A stretch of 64,000 bases of DNA from Glycomyces niveus (GTDB lineage Bacteria > Actinomycetota > Actinomycetes > Mycobacteriales > Micromonosporaceae). Below are positions 9,989-19,027 of this stretch, piece after piece. The DNA lies in NCBI RefSeq assembly GCF_017592475.1, contig NZ_JAGFNP010000002.1, forward strand, positions 521,135 through 585,134. Reading direction: 5' to 3'. Positions within the stretch are counted from its first letter, which is position 1. Every line of letters begins with the position of its first letter. The notes under the pieces are model-generated. The model worked only from the letters and a program-made list of their open reading frames with translations, did not search any database and was not told where the DNA came from. The translations under genes and the position numbers were made by a program.

Positions 9989-10915
9989 ATGCGTCCGCAG
10001 CAACTCCAGGCCTTCCTCGCTGTCGCACAAACCCGGCATTTCACTCATGCGGCTGAAGAACTCGGTGTGACACAACCGTCATTGAGCAAGCAGATCCAGG
10101 CGCTCGAGGCGGAGCTCGGCGCGCCCTTGTTCACGCGGGCGCGGGGGCGGATCGAGTTGACCGACGCGGGGCAGACGCTCCTGCCGCACGCGCGGCGGAT
10201 CACGGCGGCGGTGACGGCGGCCCGCTCGGACATCGACGACGTGCTCGCGGTGCGGGCGGGGCATCTGCGGCTGGGGGCGACGCCGTCGCTGTGCTCGTGG
10301 CTGATCGCGCCGCTGCTGACGCGCTACCTGGAGTCGCATCCGGGGGTGACGGTGACGTTGACCGAGGACGGTTCGGGGCCGCTGACCGACCATCTGACGG
10401 CGGGGGACCTCGACCTGGCGTTCACGGTGGGCGACATGGCCGAGGACGCCGGGCTCAGCGTGCAGCCCCTGCTGTCCGAGGCGCTCGTGGTGGCCTCGGC
10501 GGCGCACCTGCCGCCGCTGACCCGGCAGGGCTACATCGGGCTGCAGCAGTTGCGGGAGCAGGCGTTCGTGCTGCCCGCGCACGGCTATGACCTCAGGGAC
10601 TTGACGATCGCGACGTGCGAGGCGGCGGGGTTCACGCCGCGCATGGGCGTCGACGGGGGCGCGACGGACGCGGTGGCCTCGCTCGTGGAGGCGGGGCTGG
10701 GGATCGCGCTGCTGCCGGCGATGATCGCGGCGGGCCGTCCGGGATTGCGGGCGACGCCGCTGGCGCCGCCGGGGGCGAGCCGGACGATCGCGCTCGCCGC
10801 GCGCCGGGAGGCGCCGTTGACGAAGGCGGCGGGGGCGTTCGCGGCGACCCTGGAGGCGCATCTGACGGACCTGCACGCCTGGGGGCGGCTGCCGCAGGGC
10901 ATGCAGGCCCTCTGA
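9989..10915 (+). CDS. LysR-family regulator divergent from sdhCAB
   Basis: A 308-residue LysR protein: an N-terminal helix-turn-helix (MRPQQLQAFLAVAQTRHFT, then LGVTQPSLSKQIQALEAELG) and a periplasmic-binding-like effector domain from about residue 90. An in-frame ATG lies at 9983, but 9989 is preferred because TAGGTT (9977-9982) is then a -10 element six bases upstream, as at other leaderless genes here. A divergent LysR next to sdhCAB suggests control of SDH by a metabolite or redox state; the effector is unknown. It converges on the ankyrin gene with one base between stops. Confidence 0.88.
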   Translation: MRPQQLQAFLAVAQTRHFTHAAEELGVTQPSLSKQIQALEAELGAPLFTRARGRIELTDAGQTLLPHARRITAAVTAARSDIDDVLAVRAGHLRLGATPSLCSWLIAPLLTRYLESHPGVTVTLTEDGSGPLTDHLTAGDLDLAFTVGDMAEDAGLSVQPLLSEALVVASAAHLPPLTRQGYIGLQQLREQAFVLPAHGYDLRDLTIATCEAAGFTPRMGVDGGATDAVASLVEAGLGIALLPAMIAAGRPGLRATPLAPPGASRTIALAARREAPLTKAAGAFAATLEAHLTDLHAWGRLPQGMQAL

Positions 10916-10916
10916 C

Positions 10917-11285
10917 CTACTTGAAGATGTCGCGGTCGAACATGGCGGCGATCTGGCGCGCCGAGGGCGTGCCCGCGTCGGGGTCGGCGCCGGCGTCGAG
11001 GAGGACGGCGACGACGTCCTTGTAGTCCTTGAAGACCGCTCCGGCCAGCGGGGACTGGTCGCGGTCGTTGCGTCGCTCCACATCGGCCCCGGCCTTGATG
11101 AGGGCGCGCACCGTGTCGGCATGCCCGTGGTAGGCGGCCAGCATCAGCAGGGAGTCGCCCGAGCCGTTCACCAGGTCGACCGGGAGGCCGGTCTCGACGA
11201 AGCGGACCAGTCGCTCGGCCTCGCCGGCGCGGGCCAGGTCGAAGGCGGCTTCGGCTATGTCGTTGAAATCCTCGTCATCGCTCAC
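10917..11285 (-). CDS. Small ankyrin-repeat protein
   Basis: About 122 residues with two to three ankyrin repeats: GDSLLMLAAYHGHADTVRAL, then QSPLAGAVFKDYKDVVAVLL, then a short end with PSARQIAAMFD. The acidic N-terminus (SDDEDFNDIAEAAFDLARAG) forms a capping helix pair. The start is a GTG at 11285; a GTG at 11291 is equally possible and neither has a clear ribosome site. Upstream in-frame sequence has a non-coding look. Soluble; partner unknown. It resembles the small ankyrin proteins common in actinobacteria. Confidence 0.75.
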   Translation of the reverse strand: MSDDEDFNDIAEAAFDLARAGEAERLVRFVETGLPVDLVNGSGDSLLMLAAYHGHADTVRALIKAGADVERRNDRDQSPLAGAVFKDYKDVVAVLLDAGADPDAGTPSARQIAAMFDRDIFK

Positions 11286-11508
11286 GTCCACCAGCTTGAC
11301 ACACCCGGACGGGTGACGTACCGGTTCGTGCGCGCCCTCCGCAATGGACCGCTCCCAATGGAGTTCACCCTCGCAGGTGTCGGATCGGGTATTGACACGG
11401 CTGCACGAGCGTGGGAAAGATTGAAGCGGGCCCCGCGCGGGCGATTCGCTGACACGAGTCCGCCGCGGCTCCTTTGAACGGTGGGACACAAGCGGTGAGG
11501 ACTCGGGC

Positions 11509-11841
11509 ATGAGCGAGCCGAAAATCCTAGGGCAGTTCCAATTGGAACATCGCACTATCCAAGTGAGCGGCGACGACGGCAATGCCGGGACCGTGTGGCT
11601 GCGTCGCGTCCACCCCGACCCGCCGATGGCGCTCGGCTGCGTGGTCGAGCTCGACTCCTCGACGCCGCGCCTGCGCCTCTACCGCGCCGAGTGGCCCGAT
11701 GCGCTGCGCGAGCAGGCGAAAGAGCAGACCCTCGCGATCTGGCGCTCCGCCCGGTCGTTAACGCCCCGAGCGCCGCGGCCACGCCGGCGGCCTTCGCCTC
11801 GGCTTCGGCCACTTCCGCTTCCGGATCGGACCGCCACGTGA
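11509..11841 (+). CDS. Hypothetical protein whose 3' end overlaps pabB
   Basis: A 110-residue frame with GAGG eight bases before its ATG. Residues 1-83 look coding (FQLEHRTIQVSGDDG, EWPDALREQAKEQTLAIWRS); after RSARS the sequence turns Pro/Arg-rich, as expected from reading the antisense of another gene. The change coincides with TTAA at 11758-11761, in the same place where pabB loses its family resemblance. The true gene may end there, or the stop may have been lost. No family recognised. Confidence 0.5.
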   Translation: MSEPKILGQFQLEHRTIQVSGDDGNAGTVWLRRVHPDPPMALGCVVELDSSTPRLRLYRAEWPDALREQAKEQTLAIWRSARSLTPRAPRPRRRPSPRLRPLPLPDRTAT

Positions 11842-12895
11842 TGCCCCCGCCCGACCAGACGTGGGCGTGCTCGGCGTCGAGGGCGACCGTGCGGATCGTG
11901 ACGCCCAGTCGCACCTCGTCCCCGCACAGGAACCCGAAGGCGCCCATCGCCGGACCGCGGCCCACCGGCTCCAGCCCGCCCACGAGGTCGAGGACGGCGA
12001 GTTTCGGCGCGCCCGTGACCGACCCGGGCGGGCACATCGCCCGCAGCAGGTCGTCGAAACCGGTCCCCGGCGCCAGGTCGGCCGTCACAGTCGACTCGGC
12101 CTGCCACAGCCCGGCCCACCGGCCGATGTGGAACAGGTCCTTGACCGCGACCGTGCCGGGCGCGGCCACCTGCGCGAGGTCGTTGCGCTCGAGGTCGACG
12201 ATCATGACGTGCTCGGCCCGCTCCTTCACCGAGGCCAGCAGCGCCACCCGGCCCTCCGGCGTGGCCGGCGCGGTGCCCTTGATCGGATACGTCGCCGCCG
12301 CGGTCGCATCGGCGGTCAGGAAGCACTCAGGGGAACCGGACGCGACCAGCCAGTCCTCGCCGGAGAGCACCCCGCCCCACGACGCACCGGCCACAGTGGA
12401 CGCCGCGTGCGCGATCGCCGCCGGATCCCCCGACCACGACGCCCGCCGGTGCCCGACCACGTTCGCCACATAGACGTCGCCGCGCCCGATCGCCTCCTGC
12501 ACCAAAGCGACGGCCTTCGCGTGATCGGACGGCGACCACGACGCCGCCCACGGCCCCACATGGAACGCCCCCAGCGGCGCCGGCCCACGCACCGGCCCGT
12601 GCGCATACGCGACCAGCACCAGGTCAGGGACCGCCGGCACCGGACTCGGCGCACCGGTCGCACCGCCGACCATCACCGCGCCCGCCGCCGCCGACAACAG
12701 CACGGCCACACCGCAGACCGACCCGTCCTCCCCCGAATGCGCCCCCGCGAACCGGGCCCGGAACGCCGCGGCCAGCGCCGCCGGATCGCCCCCGTCGCCC
12801 AGCCGCCACTCGAGCCGGTCGACCTCCACCAGGCGGTCCCGGCACGCCGCGGGCACCCCCGGCGGCGCGGGCGGGACGGCACGGAAGTCGGTCAT
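11555..12895 (-). CDS. pabB: Aminodeoxychorismate synthase component I (PabB-like chorismate-binding enzyme)
   Basis: A chorismate-binding enzyme whose last ~67 residues are doubtful. It turns chorismate plus ammonia into 4-amino-4-deoxychorismate for folate. TYPIKGTAPA carries the lysine (K206) that marks PabB, where TrpE has PIAGT. Other motifs are MIVDLERNDLAQVA, GSVTGAPKLAVLD, GFLCGDEVRLGVTIRT and SGGGITWRSDPEAE. Family similarity ends at about 11760 (AAALGA); beyond it an Arg-rich tail runs antisense to the gene at 11509. The ATG at 12895 has GATACT six bases upstream (leaderless pattern). No glutamine amidotransferase gene is adjacent. Confidence 0.85.
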   Translation of the reverse strand: MTDFRAVPPAPPGVPAACRDRLVEVDRLEWRLGDGGDPAALAAAFRARFAGAHSGEDGSVCGVAVLLSAAAGAVMVGGATGAPSPVPAVPDLVLVAYAHGPVRGPAPLGAFHVGPWAASWSPSDHAKAVALVQEAIGRGDVYVANVVGHRRASWSGDPAAIAHAASTVAGASWGGVLSGEDWLVASGSPECFLTADATAAATYPIKGTAPATPEGRVALLASVKERAEHVMIVDLERNDLAQVAAPGTVAVKDLFHIGRWAGLWQAESTVTADLAPGTGFDDLLRAMCPPGSVTGAPKLAVLDLVGGLEPVGRGPAMGAFGFLCGDEVRLGVTIRTVALDAEHAHVWSGGGITWRSDPEAEVAEAEAKAAGVAAALGALTTGRSARSRGSALSPARAAHRATRRGRGAGAASRSRARPRSRAPSAGRGGRDAATRSRHCRRRRSLG

Positions 12896-12959
12896 GATCC
12901 AAGTATCGCCGCGCCCGACCCCACTCCCCGAACCGTGTGGGCCACCTCACCAGGCCCGG

Positions 12960-14621
12960 TCAGCCGCCGATCGAAGCGAGGACCCCGCCGTCGTCAGGCG
13001 CCTGCACGAACGCCCCGCCCGTCGCGGTCGCCAAGGTCGTCAACTGCTGCGGATCGGTGTCCCCGAACCCGACCGTGTACACCACCGTCGGCCCCTCCAA
13101 CTGCCCCGCCGTATCCTCCGCGGACCCCTCGCTCACGTCGTCCTGGCTGCTGTTCGTCAGCACCACGATCACGCTCACCGCCCCGTCGGCGGCCTCGCCG
13201 TTCATGAACGCGCTGGCCGCGAGCAGCGTGTCGTACAGGGGCGCGCCGCCGTCATACGAGTTCTCCGAGACGGCGTACAGGTCGTTCTCGACCGTCTCGC
13301 GGCCCTCGTCGGACAGTTCGGTCAACCCGGTGACCTGCCGGTACGGTTCACCATCGCCCGCGCCGACCCCGTACTCCCACACCCCGACCCGGTAGGTCGA
13401 GGCCATCTCCCCCACCGTCGCGATCGCGGTCTGCACCGCCGCCTGCCCGGCGGTCAGGTCCTCCCCGCCGTAGCTCACCGTCTCGTTGTCGCTCGACGTC
13501 GACCGGTCCACCAGGAACAGCACGTGCAGGTCCTCCCGGCCCACCTGCCAGGTCCGCACCGCCTGGCCGACGGTCTCCGGGGACGTCGCCGCGAGCGCCG
13601 CCGCGGGATCGTCCACGGCCCGCAGGTCGGCGTCGTCGAACTCGCCCGAGGCCACCGCGTCCTCCAGGTAGGCGCCGAACGCCTCGGCGATGCTCGCGTC
13701 CGAGTCCGAGACCCAGCCCCCGCCCAGCACCTGGTACGTCGCCACCGCGCTCACACTCGAACCGGCGGGCGTGATCGGCACCAGCGGATCGGCGGGCGCG
13801 TTCTCGACGTTGAACTCCTCCACCTGGTAGTCCAGAGCCGTGACCACCCGGGTCGGGTCCGGGGCCTCGGCGTAGGCGGCCAGCGGCTCGCCCGCGCCGT
13901 CGACGAGCGCGCCGCTGCCGGTCCCGGCCTTCCAGGCGGCCATCGCCTCCTCGGAGAACCCACCCGAGCCGTCCCCGGCCGCGTTGAGCATCGCCACGAA
14001 CCCCTCGGTCGAGGTCCGCGGGTTCGCCGCCGCCAGACTGATCGACCCCGCCTCGACCGCGTCCACCACCGCCGACCACGCCGGCGGCTCGCCCCCGACC
14101 CAGCCCAGCTCGGCCGCCTTCGACTCCGCCACCGCCAGCACCGACGTGGCCTGGCCGAGCACGATCGGCTCGGCGGCCACGATCCCGGCCGTCGTCTCGT
14201 TCGACGCCAGCCACGCCGACCACGCCTGCGAATCCGGCGCCCACGCGATCGGCCGCGGCCCCAGCGACTTCTCGTCCCAGTCCCCGCTCATCCCCCGCGA
14301 CGCCGCATCGGGCGCGACCTCGCGGACACTGGCGCCGATGCACTGCCCCGTCGAGGCCTCCGGCTGCGTCGCCTCCCACGCCTGCGCCGCATCCTCCAGC
14401 GTCCCGGCCACACTCGGCGCGGCCGCGATCGTCACCCGGTACACCTCCCCCGAGCAACCCGCCCGCATCAACGCCACGAAACCCCAGGTCAAACCGGCCG
14501 CCACGAGCACGCACACGAGAGTGATCACGATCCAGGGGGCCACCACCATGCGGTTGCCGCCCTTCTTGCGCCGCCGCCCGAGCCGGTGCGACCTCACCTT
14601 GTGCGTGGTACCGAAAACCAT
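12960..14621 (-). CDS. Membrane-anchored protein with extracellular binding-like and vWA domains
   Basis: A 553-residue protein with a basic cytoplasmic start (HRLGRRRKKGG), one N-terminal membrane helix (about 27-50), then a large exported region. Residues about 60-350 resemble a periplasmic solute-binding fold. From about 365 a von Willebrand factor A domain starts with HVLFLVDRSTSSDN; D372-x-S-x-S fits the metal site (MIDAS), and VYTVGFGDTD ends it. The ATG at 14621 is chosen because AGGAG lies eight bases upstream. Streptomyces encode similar two-domain proteins of unknown role. It lies upstream of pabB on the same strand. Confidence 0.75.
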   Translation of the reverse strand: MVFGTTHKVRSHRLGRRRKKGGNRMVVAPWIVITLVCVLVAAGLTWGFVALMRAGCSGEVYRVTIAAAPSVAGTLEDAAQAWEATQPEASTGQCIGASVREVAPDAASRGMSGDWDEKSLGPRPIAWAPDSQAWSAWLASNETTAGIVAAEPIVLGQATSVLAVAESKAAELGWVGGEPPAWSAVVDAVEAGSISLAAANPRTSTEGFVAMLNAAGDGSGGFSEEAMAAWKAGTGSGALVDGAGEPLAAYAEAPDPTRVVTALDYQVEEFNVENAPADPLVPITPAGSSVSAVATYQVLGGGWVSDSDASIAEAFGAYLEDAVASGEFDDADLRAVDDPAAALAATSPETVGQAVRTWQVGREDLHVLFLVDRSTSSDNETVSYGGEDLTAGQAAVQTAIATVGEMASTYRVGVWEYGVGAGDGEPYRQVTGLTELSDEGRETVENDLYAVSENSYDGGAPLYDTLLAASAFMNGEAADGAVSVIVVLTNSSQDDVSEGSAEDTAGQLEGPTVVYTVGFGDTDPQQLTTLATATGGAFVQAPDDGGVLASIGG

Positions 14622-14674
14622 CAGCTTCACTCCTGGGGGGGAATCGTCGGCGCCCAGTGTAAAGCCCCTGCCGC

Positions 14675-14704
14675 AAGCCCCGCCCACTGTGGTGAGCGGG
14701 GCTT
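14675..14704 (-). terminator. Terminator hairpin after gcvP
   Basis: Arms AAGCCCCGC (14675-14683) and GCGGGGCTT (14696-14704) are perfectly complementary, nine bases beyond the gcvP stop. It separates gcvP from the vWA gene. No U tract follows. Confidence 0.65.
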
Positions 14705-14712
14705 AGGTTCGG

Positions 14713-17571
14713 CTACTCCCCGAACGCCTCGATCGGCGGGCACGTGCACGCCAGGTTCCGGTCCCCCCACGCATTGTCGATGCGCCCCACCGGCGGCCAG
14801 TACTTCGCGGCCGTCACCCCGGCGGGCCAGGCCGCCTCCGCACGCGAATACGCCCGGCCCCACGCCTCCGACGTGACCACCGCTGCAGTGTGCGGGGCCG
14901 CCCGCAGCGCCGAATCCTCCACCGCGACCGCACCCGACGCCACCGCGTCGATCTCGGCCCGGATCGCGATCATCGCCTCGCAGAACCGGTCCAGCTCCGC
15001 CAGGTCCTCCGACTCCGTCGGCTCCACCATCAGCGTCCCCGCCACCGGGAACGACATCGTCGGCGCATGGAACCCGTAGTCGATCAACCGCTTCGCCACG
15101 TCCTCCACCGTCACCCCCGACACCTTCGAAAGCTCCCGCAGATCGAGGATGCACTCGTGCGCGACGAGCCCGTGCGCCCCCGTGTACAGCACCGGGAAGT
15201 GGTCGCGCAACCGCGCCGCCACATAGTTCGCCGCCAGCACCGCCGACGCCGTCGCCGCCGTCACCCCGTCGCCGCCCATCATCCGCAGGTACATCCACGG
15301 AATCTGCAGGATCCCCGCCGAACCCCACCGCGCCTGCGACACCGGCCCCACCGGACCCGCCACCGCCGCCATCGGATCCGACGGCAGGAACGGCACCAGG
15401 TGCTCGGCCACCGCCACCGGCCCCACACCCGGCCCGCCGCCGCCGTGCGGAATGCAGAACGTCTTGTGCAGGTTCAAGTGCGACACGTCCGCCCCGAACC
15501 GGCCCGGCTTCGCCCACCCCAGCAGCGCGTTCAAGTTCGCCCCGTCGACGTACACCTGCCCACCCGCGTCATGGACCCGCGCGCACACCTCGACGATCGT
15601 CTCCTCGTACACCCCGTGCGTCGAGGGGTACGTGACCATCAGCGCCGCCAACCGGTCCGCGTGCTGCGCGATCTTCGCGTCCAGGTCCGCCAGGTCGACG
15701 TTCCCGGCCTCGTCGCAGGCCACCACGACCACCCGCATGCCCGCCAGCACCGCCGAAGCGGCGTTGGTGCCGTGGGCGCTGGCGGGGATGAGGCACAGGT
15801 CGCGGTCGGTCTCGCCGCGGTCGTGCTGCCAGGCGCGGATGGCGAGGAGCCCGGCGAGTTCGCCTTGGGAGCCGGCGTTGGGCTGGACGGAGACGGCCGC
15901 GTACCCGCACACGTCGGCGAGCCAGCCTTCGAGCTGCTCGATGAGGGTCTGCCAGCCGCGGGTCTGGTCGGCGGGGGCGAGGGGGTGGACGTCGGCGAAC
16001 TCGGGCCAGGAGATGGGCTCCATCTCGGCGGCGGCGTTGAGCTTCATGGTGCACGAGCCGAGCGGGATCATGCCGCGGTCGAGGCCGTAGTCCTTGTCGG
16101 CCAGGCGCTTGAGGTAGCGCATCATGGCCGTCTCGGAGTGGTGGGCGGTGAACACCGGGTGGGTCAGGTACGCCGACTCGCGGCGGAGTGCGGCCGGGAC
16201 CGCGTTGGCGGCGGGCGGGGCGGCGAGGGCGATGCCGAACGCCGCGCACACCGCCTCCAGGTCGGCCGCGGTGGTGGTCTCGTCGCAGGCGATCGTGACG
16301 GTGTCGGCGTCGACCCGGTGCAGGTTCACGCCCCGCTCGGCGGCCGCGGTGAGCACGTCGTCGGCGCGGCCGGGGGCCACGGCCGTGACGGTGTCGAAGA
16401 ACGCGGACCCCGCGAGGTCGATGCCGGCCTGCGTGAGGGACGCGGCGAGGCGCGAGGCCTGGCCGGCGGCGTGCTCGGCGATGCCGCGCAGGCCTTCGGG
16501 GCCGTGCCACACCGCGTACGAGGCGGCGATGACCGCCGGGAGGACCTGCGCGGTGCAGATGTTGCTCGTGGCCTTCTCGCGGCGGATGTGCTGCTCGCGG
16601 GCCTGCAGGGCGAGGCGCAGCGCGGGGGCGTCGGCCGAGTCGCGGGAGACGCCGACGAGGCGGCCGGGCAGCTGGCGCTGCAGGCGGTCGCGCACGGCCA
16701 TGTACCCGGCGTGCGGGCCGCCGAAGCCCATGGGCATGCCGAACCGCTGGGTCGAGCCGACGGCGATGTCGGCGCCGAGTTCGCCCGGCGAGGCCAGCAG
16801 CGCCAGCGCGAGCAGGTCGGCGGCGACGGTGACGAGCGCGCCCGCCGCGTGCGCGGCCTCGATGGCGGGGGTCCAGTCGTGGACGGTGCCGTCGGCGCCG
16901 GGGTACTGGACGAGGATGCCGAAGGCGCCTTCGGGGAGCGCGGCGGGGTCGGTGAGGTCGGCGACGGCGAGGGTGATGCCGACCGGTTCGGCGCGGGTGC
17001 GCAGGACGGCGAGGGTCTGCGGGAGGACGCGCTGGTCGACGGCGAAGACGTCGCCGGTATGCCGCTGTGCCGATTCACGGCTCGCAAGCTTCGCCGAGGA
17101 TGCGGCGCGGCGGGCGAGGAGCATGGCTTCGGCGGCGGCGGTGGCTTCGTCGAGGAGGCTGGCGCCGGCGACGTCGAGGCCGGTGAGGTCGGTGCACATG
17201 GTCTGGAAGTTGAGGAGGGCTTCGAGGCGGCCTTGGGAGATCTCGGCCTGGTAGGGGGTGTACGCGGTGTACCAGGAGGGGTTCTCGAGGACGTTGCGGC
17301 GGATGACGGCGGGGGTGTGGGTGCCGTGGTAGCCGAGGCCGATCATGGAGCGGGCGGGGCGGTTCTGGGCGGCGAGGGCGGCGAGTTCGGCCTGGGCCTG
17401 GGTCTCTGAGACGGCGGCGGGGAGGGCGAGGCCGTCGCGTGAGCGGATGAGGGCGGGCATGCAGGCGTCCATGAGGGCGTCGAGGCTGGGTTGGCCGACG
17501 GTCTTGAGCATGGCGTCCTGGTCGGCGCTGCTGGTGCCGATGTGGCGGGAGGCGAACGTGCGGTCGGTCAT
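14713..17571 (-). CDS. gcvP: Glycine dehydrogenase (decarboxylating), P-protein
   Basis: A 952-residue single-chain P-protein of the glycine cleavage system. It decarboxylates glycine with PLP and loads the aminomethyl group on the lipoyl arm of GcvH. The N-terminal half starts [17 protein letters not shown]; the C-terminal half has the PLP lysine in [16 protein letters not shown] (K703). Relative to typical proteins, a loop near residues 145-168 ([13 protein letters not shown]) is longer and coincides with a 30-bp repeat also found in lnt. It is preceded by a glycine riboswitch. gcvH is 2.2 kb away on the same strand; gcvT is not in the window. Confidence 0.97.
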   Translation of the reverse strand: MTDRTFASRHIGTSSADQDAMLKTVGQPSLDALMDACMPALIRSRDGLALPAAVSETQAQAELAALAAQNRPARSMIGLGYHGTHTPAVIRRNVLENPSWYTAYTPYQAEISQGRLEALLNFQTMCTDLTGLDVAGASLLDEATAAAEAMLLARRAASSAKLASRESAQRHTGDVFAVDQRVLPQTLAVLRTRAEPVGITLAVADLTDPAALPEGAFGILVQYPGADGTVHDWTPAIEAAHAAGALVTVAADLLALALLASPGELGADIAVGSTQRFGMPMGFGGPHAGYMAVRDRLQRQLPGRLVGVSRDSADAPALRLALQAREQHIRREKATSNICTAQVLPAVIAASYAVWHGPEGLRGIAEHAAGQASRLAASLTQAGIDLAGSAFFDTVTAVAPGRADDVLTAAAERGVNLHRVDADTVTIACDETTTAADLEAVCAAFGIALAAPPAANAVPAALRRESAYLTHPVFTAHHSETAMMRYLKRLADKDYGLDRGMIPLGSCTMKLNAAAEMEPISWPEFADVHPLAPADQTRGWQTLIEQLEGWLADVCGYAAVSVQPNAGSQGELAGLLAIRAWQHDRGETDRDLCLIPASAHGTNAASAVLAGMRVVVVACDEAGNVDLADLDAKIAQHADRLAALMVTYPSTHGVYEETIVEVCARVHDAGGQVYVDGANLNALLGWAKPGRFGADVSHLNLHKTFCIPHGGGGPGVGPVAVAEHLVPFLPSDPMAAVAGPVGPVSQARWGSAGILQIPWMYLRMMGGDGVTAATASAVLAANYVAARLRDHFPVLYTGAHGLVAHECILDLRELSKVSGVTVEDVAKRLIDYGFHAPTMSFPVAGTLMVEPTESEDLAELDRFCEAMIAIRAEIDAVASGAVAVEDSALRAAPHTAAVVTSEAWGRAYSRAEAAWPAGVTAAKYWPPVGRIDNAWGDRNLACTCPPIEAFGE
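17069..17098 (-). repeat. 30-bp dispersed repeat, copy in gcvP
   Basis: It starts GCCGATTCACGG on the plus strand and ends TCGCCGAG. It matches 55822-55851 (in lnt) at 28 of 30 positions. It contains the inverted pair GCCG/CGGC around a five-base centre and a GCTTGCGAGC hairpin core. It is translated in-frame as the Ser/Arg-rich loop of GcvP. Confidence 0.75.
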
Positions 17572-17582
17572 GGTGGTGCTCC

Positions 17583-17746
17583 GGTGACAGGTCGACGGCT
17601 GATGCGGTCCCCTCGTCTGTCACCTGCGCGTGTGCCGGCTCCAGAGCGGCCAATTCCGGGCGGTCCTGGTACCTGAGAGTTTGAAGCGAGGGACTTGCCC
17701 CTTCGGTGCCGTGGAGCGCATGTGGCCCACGATCTCTCCCGCCCGG
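17583..17746 (-). promoter_or_regulatory. Glycine riboswitch upstream of gcvP
   Basis: On the minus strand CGGGAGAGA, CACCGAAGGGGCAAG and AACTCTCAGGTACCAGGACCG follow in the order of a glycine aptamer. The closing stem pairs 17739-17746 with 17656-17663 over eight perfect base pairs. The second aptamer typical of Streptomyces is reduced to fragments (CGCTCTGGAG and GACAGACGAGGGG). An 8-bp inverted repeat, CTGTCACC (17617-17624) with GGTGACAG (17583-17590), ends next to the GGAG ribosome site and could be the switching hairpin. Expected effect: glycine turns gcvP on. Confidence 0.85.
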
Positions 17747-17772
17747 TTTTCCGGCTCTGCGGCCATGGTAGG

Positions 17773-18330
17773 TCAGGAGGCGGTGCGTCGGCGACCGGGC
17801 ACGGTCCCGGTGTGGTGCGCTTGGGTCTGCTCGGGCGGGTGGAGGCGGGTGGGGGCTTTGACGGGGGCTTCGCCGGGGAGGGTGGCGAGGCGTCCCATGA
17901 CTTCGGTGACGGTGGTGCGCACGGCGATGCCGAAGACGCCTTGGCCGCCGCGGAGGAGGTCGATGACCTCGCCGGCGGAGCGGCATTCGTAGACGGTGGA
18001 GCCGTCGGACATGAGGGTGATCTCGGCGAGGTCTTTGACGCCGCGGGAGCGGAGGGCCTCGACGGCTTTGCGGATGTTCTGGAGGGAGACGCCGGCGTCG
18101 AGGAGGCGTTTGATGACTTTGAGGACGATGATGTCGCGGAAGGAGTAGAGGCGGTTGGAGCCCGAGCCCGAGGCGCGGCGGATGGAGGGTTCGACGAGGC
18201 CGGTGCGGGCCCAGTAGTCGAGTTGGCGGTAGGAGATGCCGACGACGCGGCAGGCGGCGGTGCCCCTCCAGCCGCGGATCTGGTTGGGGGGGACGGCCGG
18301 GCGGCCTGCGGGTTCACTGTGGGCGTCCAT
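17773..18330 (-). CDS. MerR-family regulator, Rv1830-like
   Basis: A 185-residue protein with one winged-helix domain (CRVVGISYRQLDYWARTGLV, RLYSFRDIIVLKVIKRLLDA) and a conserved tail (TLMSDGSTVYECRSAGEVID, GGQGVFGIAV) that matches mycobacterial Rv1830 rather than the neighbouring FtsR-type Rv1828. GGAGGAAGCC precedes the ATG. It sits between the gcvP riboswitch and the DUF151 gene, the same order as in mycobacteria. The target is unknown; growth or cell-cycle regulation is suggested for the family. Confidence 0.88.
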   Translation of the reverse strand: MDAHSEPAGRPAVPPNQIRGWRGTAACRVVGISYRQLDYWARTGLVEPSIRRASGSGSNRLYSFRDIIVLKVIKRLLDAGVSLQNIRKAVEALRSRGVKDLAEITLMSDGSTVYECRSAGEVIDLLRGGQGVFGIAVRTTVTEVMGRLATLPGEAPVKAPTRLHPPEQTQAHHTGTVPGRRRTAS

Positions 18331-18428
18331 GGCTTCCTCCCCTGTTGCCGGTGATGCAGCCGAGCGTAACCGCCGGACCCTCCACCATGGGCTGAACGAG
18401 AGAAAACCTCGGCAGGTCGCCGGGGTCG

Positions 18429-18899
18429 CTACTGGCTTTCGCCGAAGTCCTCGGGCGTGACGTCTTCGAGGAATTCGCGGAACTTCTCCACTTCGTCCTC
18501 TTGGGTGTCGGGGAGGACGACGCCGGCTTCGTCGAGGACGGCGTCGGCGCACCAGATGGGAGCTTCGGCGCGCAGGGCGAGGGCGATGGCGTCGGAGGAG
18601 CGGGAGGAGACGCGGGTGCGGCCGTCGAGGACGAGTTCGGCGAAGTAGACGGTGTCGCGCAGTTCGGTGATCTCGACGGCGGTGAGGGTGACGTCGAGGG
18701 CGTCGAGGACGTCGCGCATGAGGTCGTGGGTGAGGGGGCGGGAGAGCTGCACGTCCTGCTGCTGGTAGGCGATGGCGGCGGCTTCGACGGTGCCGATCCA
18801 GATGGGCAGGTACCGGTGGCCTTCGGCCTCTTTGAGCAGGACCACCGGCTGGTTGCTCGGGAGTTCCACGCGGACCCCGACTACGGTCATCATCCGCAC
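18429..18899 (-). CDS. DUF151 bifunctional nuclease family protein
   Basis: A 156-residue protein of the family that includes plant bifunctional nucleases and Rv1829. It shows MTVVGVRVELPSNQPVVLLK, LPIWIGTVEAAAIAYQQQ, RPLTHDLMRDVL and SSRSSDAIALALR, all family hallmarks. The acidic C-terminus is variable. Cytosolic. A role in nucleic-acid or stress metabolism is suggested but not settled for bacterial members. It lies between the MerR gene and garA, a gene order kept in mycobacteria. Confidence 0.9.
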   Translation of the reverse strand: MRMMTVVGVRVELPSNQPVVLLKEAEGHRYLPIWIGTVEAAAIAYQQQDVQLSRPLTHDLMRDVLDALDVTLTAVEITELRDTVYFAELVLDGRTRVSSRSSDAIALALRAEAPIWCADAVLDEAGVVLPDTQEDEVEKFREFLEDVTPEDFGESQ

Positions 18900-19027
18900 C
18901 GGTACGCCTCCATCGGGTGCCGTGACTGGAACGGACCCGCGCCGGGGCGGCCCCGGGCGGGTCCTCGAGACTGTTCAGCCTACTCGTGGTCGGCGGCCGC
19001 GGGGCGGTCGCCGGGGGTTCGAGCGGG

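Noticed and set aside
15000..17400. Very long open frame antisense to gcvP (and similar ones antisense to sdhA, abfA and the DUF3516 helicase)
   Set aside because: The products are Arg- or Gly/Val-rich without family motifs; they mirror the codon bias of the real genes on the other strand.
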